This document shows, in pieces, positions 1 to 6,214 of a DNA stretch of 12,386 bases; position 1 is the stretch's first letter, and every line of letters starts with the position of its first letter. Source of the stretch: Dehalococcoidia bacterium (lineage in GTDB: Bacteria; Chloroflexota; Dehalococcoidia; Dehalococcoidales; UBA1222); the NCBI GenBank assembly GCA_009776515.1, contig WRNP01000046.1:1-12386 (forward strand), written 5' to 3'. The notes under the pieces were generated by a model. It did no database searches. It was not told where the DNA came from and saw only the letters and a list, made by a program, of their open reading frames with translations. Position numbers and translations under genes: made by a program.

Positions 1-74
1 CCAATTTCACCACTGCCGTCAGTGCAGAGCAGATGCTGCGGGCATACCGGGGCAAGAACGTATTCCGGCGATAA
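1..74 (+). CDS. C-terminal fragment of an unidentified protein (5' end outside the window)
   Basis: An open frame enters from the left edge. Its first complete codon is at 3 and it stops at TAA 72-74. It encodes about 23 residues with a basic end (AYRGKNVFRR). This is too short to assign to a family. The DNA that follows (75-197) has no continuous frame and looks degenerate, and mobile-element remnants lie just downstream, so the gene may itself be a remnant. Confidence 0.35.
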   Translation, partial: NFTTAVSAEQMLRAYRGKNVFRR

Positions 75-197
75 TTATTAGTCCGTAGCCAATATTGATG
101 TGCGCGAACGCATCGCTGCGGGCGTTGAATAGGTCGCCACTGTTGAACCTGGGGGTGCGGACAAGATCCTGGACCAAATATATACAGGAGGTAGTCT

Positions 198-317
198 ATG
201 TATTCCCACCAAGAACGGATGAGAGCAGTGCAGCTTTATCTCAAGTATGACAATAGCATTGCCGCAGTGAGACGAGGGCTGGGGTATACGTCGGAATTCA
301 GGCTAGCATTGAAGTAG
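198..317 (+). pseudogene. Truncated IS3-family transposase OrfA (N-terminal remnant)
   Basis: The ATG at 198 follows a good ribosome binding site (AGGAGG at about 186-191). The first ~30 codons read MYSHQERMRAVQLYLKYDNS and on to RRGLGY, which is the start of the helix-turn-helix OrfA of IS3-type insertion sequences as I know the family. Homology stops at about 290 and the frame ends at TAG 315-317, giving 39 residues where OrfA usually has about 90-100. OrfB, the DDE catalytic part, is absent. The remnant abuts an integrase fragment in another frame, so no fusion protein is expected. The family call rests on recall of the N-terminal motif, without a search. Confidence 0.6.
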
Positions 318-418
318 CCCTTGGTGTCTACTCCCATGTCCTGTCGGGGATACACGAAGAGGCTGCCAAGATTTTTGATGAACTGACTCAACATTTGTCG
401 TCTTGTAAGGTACATTGA
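299..418 (+). pseudogene. Tyrosine recombinase (phage/ICE integrase) C-terminal remnant
   Basis: Reading from 299 to TGA 416-418 gives ASIEVALGVYSHVLSG followed by HEEAAKIFDELT. This is the C-terminal box of tyrosine recombinases of the type with T-L-x-x-YSHVLPGMQEEAA, and Y at about 333-335 would be the nucleophilic tyrosine. The catalytic R, H-x-x-R and the N-terminal SAM-like domain are missing, so the piece cannot be active. It begins exactly where the IS3 OrfA homology stops, which indicates a deletion or insertion scar. It lies about 70 bp upstream of a tRNA-Arg gene, the usual target of such integrases. Confidence 0.7.
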
Positions 419-448
419 CAAACCTGGTTATGGTAAAGTAACAGAACA

Positions 449-477
449 TTGAAAAAGACATTAATTAGCTTTAAAAT
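449..477 (+). promoter_or_regulatory. Sigma-70-type promoter of tRNA-Arg
   Basis: A -35 box TTGAAA lies at 449-454 and a -10 box TAAAAT at 472-477, separated by exactly 17 bp. Transcription would start a few bases upstream of the tRNA 5' end at 486. Confidence 0.75.
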
Positions 478-485
478 ACGGTCGC

Positions 486-562
486 GCCCCTGTAGCTCAG
501 ATGGATAGAGCAGCGGTTTCCTAAACCGCGTGTCGCGCGTTCGAATCGCGCCAGGGGTACCA
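486..562 (+). tRNA. tRNA-Arg (anticodon CCT)
   Basis: The sequence folds into a complete cloverleaf. The acceptor stem is 486-492 with 552-558 (first pair G-T). The D-arm has GCTC/GAGC, the anticodon stem GCGGT/ACCGC (513-517, 525-529) encloses loop TTCCTAA with anticodon CCT at 520-522, and the T-arm has GCGCG/CGCGC around TTCGAAT. The discriminator is A559 and CCA is encoded at 560-562. It reads AGG codons. The gene is intact although it lies beside integrase and IS remnants, and its 3' end is a plausible integration core. I found no second copy of this 3' end in the window. Confidence 0.95.
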
Positions 563-728
563 CGATATTCTCTGGCCCATGGCATACGATAGTCTCAAAA
601 TCGTGATCATGGTCTGTTAGTAAGCAGGCTGTAATTATTATAGCTGTCTATTGTCTGTGGCAATACAATATTGATCCGCATTGATCCGCCATCCATGTCT
701 AGTGCTTTTTGAAGCCTAGTTTGGCATG
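563..728. other. Gap with a 10-bp tandem duplication, no gene seen
   Basis: No convincing coding frame is present. ATTGATCCGC occurs twice in tandem at 670-679 and 680-689. The second copy extends to ATTGATCCGCCAT (680-692), which recurs inverted with one mismatch at 758-770. This may be an element end or decayed operator, but nothing identifies it. Confidence 0.5.
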
Positions 729-770
729 CTAGAGTGCGATTTTTGCACAAGACTTACATGGCGGATTAAT
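680..770. repeat. Imperfect inverted repeat (13 bp arms)
   Basis: The left arm ATTGATCCGCCAT (680-692) and the right arm ATGGCGGATTAAT (758-770) are inverted copies matching at 12 of 13 positions, with a 65-bp spacer. They lie at the distal end of the helicase transcription unit, between the tRNA and the accessory genes. The function is unknown. Confidence 0.4.
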
Positions 771-920
771 AATCAGCACGATTTGGCCAAATTTCTTACA
801 TGCTATTGACTCACAGAACCTTAGGACGCTGACTATTATCTTGGCAACCTGTTCAATATTCCCGCAGTGGGGCTGCTGGATAATGTCTGTTCTCCATTGA
901 CTTGCTGCGATGGTGTTCAT
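729..920 (-). CDS. Hypothetical 63-aa protein overlapping the helicase stop
   Basis: This minus-strand frame starts with ATG at 920 and overlaps the helicase stop in an ATGA arrangement, the usual geometry of translational coupling. It ends at 729. The 63-residue product has five cysteines, two of them in a CKSC near the C-terminus, and a hydrophobic stretch (GQIVLIINPP). I recognise no family. The ribosome binding site is weak. It could be a small accessory protein of the helicase operon, the truncated start of a larger lost gene, or a chance frame. The overlap with the helicase stop is the main argument for it. Confidence 0.35.
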   Translation of the reverse strand: MNTIAASQWRTDIIQQPHCGNIEQVAKIIVSVLRFCESIACKKFGQIVLIINPPCKSCAKIAL

Positions 921-2452
921 AGCTTACCCAGCCTGGAGAGTATGACATACAGCACTGAAGTCCAATAGTTGCGTCCAGAAATAGAGTGCGTGTTTTGCAG
1001 GTTTTCTCGGCACTGTGACTCCGACAACAAAAAATCTCCGCGAAGTAGTGCCCGAGAGAGGTTTTGGTTCAAAGCGCTTAAGAGCGCATGGTCACTTCTG
1101 CGGCGGAACACATACTCCAATACATTTTTGCGCAACTTTTCATATTCTGGATGAATAAACACCCTTTCTAAGTAGCGGAGGGCGATCAGTGGTATGTTGT
1201 CCGCTGAAGTGTTCAGCCCCGTTACAAATTCGCGCTCTTCGCTTGATTCGCCAACATAAAGGTAATATATCTGCTTGGCTTTTTTTGAGAGCCTTAGCAT
1301 GCGTCCCAATCGCTGGACGCGCTGACGAGCGCTAGATGTGGTAGACACGATGATTCCTGCATCAGTAGACGGGATGTTCAAACCTTCATCCAGTGCTTTA
1401 CAGCAAACAAGCAGTCTGAGTGCCCCGCGTTTATAGCGCTCTAAAACATCCTGCCTGATGTCATCCGTCATTTTTGAATGATACAACCCAGCCTGCTTTG
1501 GGTACTGTTCTGCAAGGGAGTGATATAATGCCTCGGCGGATTTAATTCGTTCGCAAAAGAGGATGATCCTCGATTGTGTTGGCAGGGCATTCACTATCGA
1601 CAAAGTGCAAGGAAGGCGCTCTGTTGCCATATGGCAGAGCGCCTTTCGTTTAAACATGAGTTGCGTAGCGGCATGTGCGATTGAGGCTGCCTCGCCTTCT
1701 TGGCGGCTTAGCTTGCTCAGATATGCAAAGAATTGACTAGGAGCCATCCGCTTAAGCTCCGGATGCATTTTCATTAGCGATGCTAGACAATGAGACAATC
1801 TTTCGCTCAGTTCAATGTAATTCACCCGTTCGGTAGCTGTAAGGTCCAGGCTGATACTGTACAGGATAAAACGGTTGATAACACGATCCCTCAAAGCTCT
1901 GCCAAAATCATAATGGTGTACTTCTTGTCCAAGCGGAGTAGTTATAGCGATAAAGTTGGCAATTTCAGGCGTTGCCGATAGTCCTAATGTATAATACGGC
2001 GCGTTTTGGTCAGCGACTTTATAGAAATCAAAGATGCGATTGTTTTCCATACTTCCATAATGGTGGCACTCATCAGCGATCAATAATACAGCACACCCAT
2101 TATTTAGATCTGACAAGACATGTTTTGCAAGGCTGTGGCGCGCGGAATTGACGACATAAATCATGTACTTCTTGCCAATATCCTTGTGCTTACCATGGTA
2201 TACGCCAATATCTGCCCTTGCTGCTCCGAGCTGTTGTTTTATCTCTTCCTTCCATTGGCTCGCCAGAAATGTTTGCGGAACGACAATTTTTATGCGTAAT
2301 TCATGATCTACGATCTCATGGAGACACTGAATTGCAGCTAAGGCCAACGTTGTCTTGCCGGAGCCTGTAACGGCGTTGACGATGCCCCGGTAATTATTCT
2401 TTGCCCACGAGTTTAAGCACTCCGTTTGCCATTCATGCAATTTCAATACCAT
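917..2452 (-). CDS. SF2 (DEAD/DEAH-like, DECH-box) ATP-dependent helicase
   Basis: Starting from ATG 2452 the product has about 511 residues and contains the ordered motifs of superfamily 2 helicases: the N-terminal LHEWQ Q-like motif, motif I AVTGSGKT (27-34), motif II DECH (127-130), motif III SATP (159-162), and the C-terminal RecA domain ending in motif VI QRLGRMLR (380-387). The pattern resembles XPB/RAD25-type and BREX-associated helicases. After motif VI about 120 residues form a tail without a recognisable nuclease domain. The start is uncertain: TTG 2470, ATG 2452 or TTG 2446 (product MKLHEWQ, with AGG a few bases upstream) are possible. It is transcribed divergently from the BrxD-like operon and probably works with it, translocating on DNA. 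The pairing of an SF2 helicase with a BrxD-like ATPase also occurs in type 2 BREX. Confidence 0.9.
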   Translation of the reverse strand: MVLKLHEWQTECLNSWAKNNYRGIVNAVTGSGKTTLALAAIQCLHEIVDHELRIKIVVPQTFLASQWKEEIKQQLGAARADIGVYHGKHKDIGKKYMIYVVNSARHSLAKHVLSDLNNGCAVLLIADECHHYGSMENNRIFDFYKVADQNAPYYTLGLSATPEIANFIAITTPLGQEVHHYDFGRALRDRVINRFILYSISLDLTATERVNYIELSERLSHCLASLMKMHPELKRMAPSQFFAYLSKLSRQEGEAASIAHAATQLMFKRKALCHMATERLPCTLSIVNALPTQSRIILFCERIKSAEALYHSLAEQYPKQAGLYHSKMTDDIRQDVLERYKRGALRLLVCCKALDEGLNIPSTDAGIIVSTTSSARQRVQRLGRMLRLSKKAKQIYYLYVGESSEEREFVTGLNTSADNIPLIALRYLERVFIHPEYEKLRKNVLEYVFRRRSDHALLSALNQNLSRALLRGDFLLSESQCRENLQNTHSISGRNYWTSVLYVILSRLGKL

Positions 2453-2471
2453 CCTACTTTCTTGCACCAAG

Positions 2472-2489
2472 CATGGCTAAGAAGCCATG
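2472..2489. repeat. Short perfect hairpin in the divergent intergenic region
   Basis: CATGGCT (2472-2478) and AGCCATG (2483-2489) are perfect inverted repeats around a 4-base loop. It lies just upstream of the helicase start and could be an operator for a regulator or a leader hairpin. It lacks a T-run on either strand, so it is not an intrinsic terminator. Confidence 0.4.
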
Positions 2490-2545
2490 AGACTTGTTTG
2501 GAGTATCGCTGTTAGGTAGTGCAACGAAGCCGCGGGACCGCTATA

Positions 2546-2574
2546 ATAACACTAACCATGTGGCCAATGGTCAA
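2546..2574 (-). promoter_or_regulatory. Possible helicase promoter
   Basis: On the minus strand a -35 box TTGACC (2574-2569) and a -10-like TGTTAT (2551-2546) are 17 bp apart, about 95 bp upstream of the helicase start. The -10 box matches the consensus at 4 of 6 positions. A TATAAT on the plus strand (2542-2547) overlaps it and could serve the divergent operon, although no good -35 box precedes that one. Confidence 0.35.
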
Positions 2575-2658
2575 GTGTATGCTGACAATCATTGGCAAAT
2601 AATTTGTGCCACAATAGAACAAGGATATCCACATTATATAATGGGGGAGGGTCTACAA

Positions 2659-3438
2659 TTGGATTACGAGCAATACTACACGGATGCCCAGATACATGTC
2701 AAAGAAGTAAAGGATAAAACAGATGCCCAGTCGAGGGCTGTAAAAAAGATACAAAAATGTCTGGCCGACGGGGATATGGGCACCCTGCCTAAGCTGTTTG
2801 CGATTCTGCGCGATGCCTCTCAGGAGCGCGCAGATGCACTAAATCGTCTTGAGACGCTTACGATGGACTTTGATGGGCGAGGTTATATGGCTAATGGTGA
2901 CTTCGCCTCCCATATGCTAGCGTGCTGTAAACAGCTTGGTGTGGATGTACAGGGTAGTTTCCCGGTGTATGAAATGTTCCCCTGTAAGGTGACGATAAAC
3001 CCCGAAACACAGGATGTTACGGTGGATCGCAAGCGTCTAGTGTGCTTGCGCCCAACTAAGCTTGTAGGTGATATCAAGGCGGAGCTTGACAAATTGTCCA
3101 GGGCCTCATTCAACGCGCCTGCCTTTGCCAAAGAACTTGCCACGGCCTATGATTTGGCGATACTAAAGGCTTCCAGGAAAAAGATTTGTGCTGCAGATGC
3201 TCATATTTATGTGCTTGATTTGTACGATTTCTTGACGCCGATGAGGCGTTCAAAGAAAGAATACACCAAGCACAATTTCGCCTATGACCTTGCTAGACTG
3301 TATGCCGAAGATGATTTAACCTTGGACGATGGGCGCAAGATGCGTTTTGACACTGTTCGCGACGCCAAGAAAGCCATTCGTATTCTTGATCGGCATGGTT
3401 CTGAGCAGTATATTACGACAATAAGATTCTACCAGTAG
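2659..3438 (+). CDS. Unrecognised 259-aa protein, first gene of the BrxD-like operon
   Basis: The frame is open from TTG 2494, but the likely start is TTG 2659: GGAGG at 2646-2650 sits 8 nt upstream, whereas TTG 2494 has no ribosome binding site and the upstream codons overlap promoter-like DNA. The product MDYEQYYTDAQ... has 259 residues. Residues 1-75 look helical and charged. The middle contains a beta-rich stretch (FPVYEMFPCKV, then VDRKRLVCLRP), followed by a helical part and the end TIRFYQ. There is no P-loop, signal peptide, membrane segment or nuclease motif that I can see. A 15-nt gap with a strong GGAGG links it to the ATPase behind it, so it is probably a dedicated partner of the two ATPases, perhaps a DNA-binding, scaffold or sensor subunit. 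This role is inferred from position only. Confidence 0.85.
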   Translation: MDYEQYYTDAQIHVKEVKDKTDAQSRAVKKIQKCLADGDMGTLPKLFAILRDASQERADALNRLETLTMDFDGRGYMANGDFASHMLACCKQLGVDVQGSFPVYEMFPCKVTINPETQDVTVDRKRLVCLRPTKLVGDIKAELDKLSRASFNAPAFAKELATAYDLAILKASRKKICAADAHIYVLDLYDFLTPMRRSKKEYTKHNFAYDLARLYAEDDLTLDDGRKMRFDTVRDAKKAIRILDRHGSEQYITTIRFYQ

Positions 3439-3453
3439 TTTGGAGGATGTATT

Positions 3454-4662
3454 GTGGAGCATGAACTTCAAGCGGCGGTTTCGCGCCTAAAAAATGGGGC
3501 CGCGCCTGGTCATAGGGGCGTTATCGGAGATATAACGGTGGGAATTAACTTCCTCACTGAGTTCTGGGAGAAGAATTATCTATGCGATTATATCCCCCAT
3601 GGCGGGAGCCGCATCCAGTTTCTGACGGGACGGCAAGGTAGCGGGAAGACCCACATGATTGAATTCTTCCTAGCTCAGGCCAAAAACTACAAAATTGCCT
3701 CCTTTTCGGCCCGGAAAATCTGGGTTCACGATTTCAAAGAGATTTTTTTTGAGGTATTGCGGCAGAGCGATCTTGAGGAATGTTTACGGCGTTGTGCTCA
3801 AACCATTGTCAAAGAACTCGGATTCTCGCCAGGCGAGTTTAGCGGTAGCCTCACCGAATATTTGGCATCCAAGGGCTTGAATGATCCCATCACCAAGAGA
3901 GAAATACGGTTGCAGTTGAATCAAAAGTTTTTACAGAACCCGCTGATGGACAACAATTTTGCTTGTGCCTGCGCTCTGTTGACGGGGGGCCAGCTCGGAC
4001 ATCCGATATTAGAAGAACCGGCGCGTGAGGCTCTATTGGGCTGGCTTTCTGGACAAAAGGACGTAAAACTCTCGACACTGCGGAGTCTTGGCTTGTCGCC
4101 GGTTCGTATCGCAAAACACAACGCCCGGCACATGATGCGCTCCTTGGTCGAGGTAATTAAGATGGCGGGATATAGTGGCCTGATTGTTGCTGTGGATGAT
4201 CTGGACATATTGGTTTCTCGCGACAGCTTGGAAGAAATCAGATATACGCGCCTGAAACGGGAAGACGCATATGAGAGTTTGCGTGAGCTCATTGATGAGA
4301 TCGACACGCTACGCAATGTGTTCTTCCTGCTTGCTTTTGATAGAAAGCTAATAGATGACGTGGTCAATGGGATGAAGTCCTACCAGGCGCTTTGGTTCCG
4401 TATTCAAAATGAGATCCAGAGCGAGCGGTTGAATCGCTTCTCAAGCATGATCGATCTAGATCGTTTGCCAGTCTATGATGTGCCATCCATTATGGCACTA
4501 TCTGCACGGGTAGCTAAACTGTTGAACTCTGCAGGGGAATGCCCTGTGCTGCCACTCAGTGAGGATGCGGCAAGAGAATTGCTATCAAAAGCCGCTTTCA
4601 GCGAGTTAGCGTTGCCGCGGAGGGTCGTGTTGGCAACAGTTGGGCAATGGGAGGTGGCTTAG
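3454..4662 (+). CDS. P-loop ATPase of a BREX-like (BrxC/BrxD-related) module
   Basis: GTG 3454 is preceded by GGAGG (3442-3446) at a 7-nt spacing. The 402-residue product opens with a helical segment ending in the bait-like IGDITVGINFLTEFW. Walker A GRQGSGKT follows at residues 59-66, then a helical insertion, and a Walker B-type AVDDLD at about 246-251. A strand FFLLAFD at about 290 fits a sensor position. Walker B has Asp-Asp where Asp-Glu is usual. The architecture is that of AAA/STAND-like ATPases related to the BREX ATP-binding family (DUF2791) as I recall it, but similarity outside the nucleotide-binding motifs is not certain. It lies between the unknown protein and the BrxD-like ATPase, with only 3 nt before the next start, so the two ATPases are probably made in step and may form a complex. 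Confidence 0.85.
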   Translation: MEHELQAAVSRLKNGAAPGHRGVIGDITVGINFLTEFWEKNYLCDYIPHGGSRIQFLTGRQGSGKTHMIEFFLAQAKNYKIASFSARKIWVHDFKEIFFEVLRQSDLEECLRRCAQTIVKELGFSPGEFSGSLTEYLASKGLNDPITKREIRLQLNQKFLQNPLMDNNFACACALLTGGQLGHPILEEPAREALLGWLSGQKDVKLSTLRSLGLSPVRIAKHNARHMMRSLVEVIKMAGYSGLIVAVDDLDILVSRDSLEEIRYTRLKREDAYESLRELIDEIDTLRNVFFLLAFDRKLIDDVVNGMKSYQALWFRIQNEIQSERLNRFSSMIDLDRLPVYDVPSIMALSARVAKLLNSAGECPVLPLSEDAARELLSKAAFSELALPRRVVLATVGQWEVA

Positions 4663-4665
4663 AAC

Positions 4666-5835
4666 ATGGATTTCGAATCAAGGAAAATCATAGAAGCGCT
4701 ACGATCAGGGATCCCTTCCAGGGTCATTGGGGGATACTTTGGGAGTGCGCGGACAGAATTGTTAGCTGGATTATCGGAATGGTTGGATTCGAATACAGGA
4801 GGCGGCAAGATATTGACGGCGAGCTATGGCGAGGGCAAGACCCATCTGCTCAATACCGTGTTCCGGGTGGCGCAGGGCAAAAATATGGCTGTATCCATGA
4901 TTTCACTATCGCGTGATATCCCCTTTAGCAATCTAGCCCAGATATATCAGAGAATCTCCCAAAACACTTACTTGCCAAAACGGGAGCAGTCGGGATTTGA
5001 CTCTTTGCTAGAAAAACTGGAACCTGGGAAGATGGCGGAATTGCAGTTATTTACCGCCAAGGATTTGCAAACTGACAAATTGTATTATTTGCTCAAAGCC
5101 TATTGCAATACAGACGACCCCGAGGTCAAATTTTCTTTGCTTGCTGACCTACAGGGAGATTTTATCGGGAATACGCAACTCAAGAAGATTTACAAGGGTA
5201 TATTTGCAGAAAGAGTCACATTTTCTGCCAACTTTGTAAAAAGTCGCCACACCTGGGACTACGTTCTCTTTTTAGGCCGGCTGTTTGAGTTATCCGGGTT
5301 GCACGGTTGGGTGATATTATTTGACGAGGCTGAGCACATCGGGCGACTGGGGCGCAAGGCGCGATTTGGTGCTTATGTCAATATGTCTAAGTTTTTAAAC
5401 TCGAGCAAACATAACCTCTTTTCGTTGTTCACTATGACCAGTAACTACGCAAAGCAGGTTATTGAAGAGAAGGATGAGAGGGGGCATTTGTCGGAAGCAG
5501 AGAGCCCCGATTATGTCTTGATTGAAGATGTACTTACCAGGATTGAAACTGCTCCCGAATTAAAACCCCTTGATCGATTTGAGTTTAGAGAGATCTTGTC
5601 AAAAATTATAGAATTCCACGCACTCGCCTATAATTGGAAACCCAACACCAATGCGGAAGAACTGTGCGAAAGAGCTTGGTCGTGCGGGTATTATCTGCGC
5701 ACCAAAATACGTGCGGCCATTGAGTGCTTGGATCAGCTATTTCAATACGGAGATGTCGGGATTATTGCGGCCGGTGAATTGGAGCAGGAAACCTACCTTG
5801 AAGCAATACCACTCCCAGATGAGTTGGAAGCCTAG
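4666..5835 (+). CDS. BrxD-like (DUF2791) ATP-binding protein
   Basis: ATG 4666 follows the preceding TAG by 3 nt, with GGAGG at 4650-4654 inside the upstream gene. The product has 389 residues. The N-terminal RKIIEALRSGIPSR is the signature opening of the BrxD/DUF2791 family. A P-loop variant ASYGEGKTH lies at residues 52-60, followed by a stretch MISLSRDIPF typical of the family. Walker B with the catalytic acid is ILFDEAEHIGRL at 217-228, and a sensor-like FTMTSN lies at 255-260. BrxD is a core component of type 2 BREX anti-phage systems, where it accompanies PglX, PglZ and a helicase. Here PglX and PglZ are absent from the window. It probably acts as a DNA-bound ATPase with its operon partners and the divergent helicase. 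The family call is fairly secure, but the function in this context is inferred. Confidence 0.85.
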   Translation: MDFESRKIIEALRSGIPSRVIGGYFGSARTELLAGLSEWLDSNTGGGKILTASYGEGKTHLLNTVFRVAQGKNMAVSMISLSRDIPFSNLAQIYQRISQNTYLPKREQSGFDSLLEKLEPGKMAELQLFTAKDLQTDKLYYLLKAYCNTDDPEVKFSLLADLQGDFIGNTQLKKIYKGIFAERVTFSANFVKSRHTWDYVLFLGRLFELSGLHGWVILFDEAEHIGRLGRKARFGAYVNMSKFLNSSKHNLFSLFTMTSNYAKQVIEEKDERGHLSEAESPDYVLIEDVLTRIETAPELKPLDRFEFREILSKIIEFHALAYNWKPNTNAEELCERAWSCGYYLRTKIRAAIECLDQLFQYGDVGIIAAGELEQETYLEAIPLPDELEA

Positions 5836-6214
5836 CGCGGCCAATGATTGAGTAGGGGCGAGTGATGGTTTCCCCAGGAGCCAATTGATTCTTCGTCTTA
5901 TGTAACTAGCGCTCGAAATGGGACTGGCATCTTGGCCTCGTCTCTCGTGCCAGGATCGCGCTTCATCCATAGGGTCCAAGCATCTCGGTGCTATTAGAGA
6001 GACTGGCGAAGAGCTTTATGCGTACTTGGCAATGGAGACGTTTGCCAAAGCGACGATGGCTGGAGAGGTTGCCTGAGAACGCTGTTTTGATGTCACTGGT
6101 CGTACTTCGAATGCCGATAGCGACCAGCCCAGAAGCCTCTTTCTCCGCAAGTTCTTGTCGGCTAGTGATTTTTTCCAGCGTTTCCTTCTCCGCACGCAAC
6201 CTTTCTTTCCGTGA
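5836..6214. other. Convergent gap between the ATPase operon and trpA, no gene supported
   Basis: The plus-strand operon ends at 5835 and trpA ends at 6215 on the minus strand, leaving 379 bp. Short frames exist on both strands (for example minus 5963-6199, 78 codons, TTG start 15 nt after trpA), but none shows a family motif or a convincing ribosome binding site. A weak inverted repeat CTGGCA (5924-5929) / TGCCAG (5948-5953) has no T-run. No intrinsic terminator is visible for either unit. The stretch is probably degenerate DNA at the right boundary of the accessory block. Confidence 0.5.

Noticed and set aside
2494..2658. N-terminal extension of the unknown protein from TTG 2494
   Set aside because: No ribosome binding site precedes it, it overlaps divergent promoter-like elements, and TTG 2659 has an ideal GGAGG 8 nt upstream.
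3921..4367. 148-codon minus-strand frame inside the ATPase gene
   Set aside because: Serine/arginine-rich shadow of a well-supported P-loop ATPase on the other strand, with no family motif.
5924..5953. Inverted repeat as a bidirectional terminator between the ATPase operon and trpA
   Set aside because: Stem of about 6 bp, 18-base loop and no T-run on either side.
5963..6199. 78-codon minus frame just after trpA as a further operon gene
   Set aside because: Only a poor purine stretch directly at the TTG, no recognisable motif, and competing frames of similar length on both strands.
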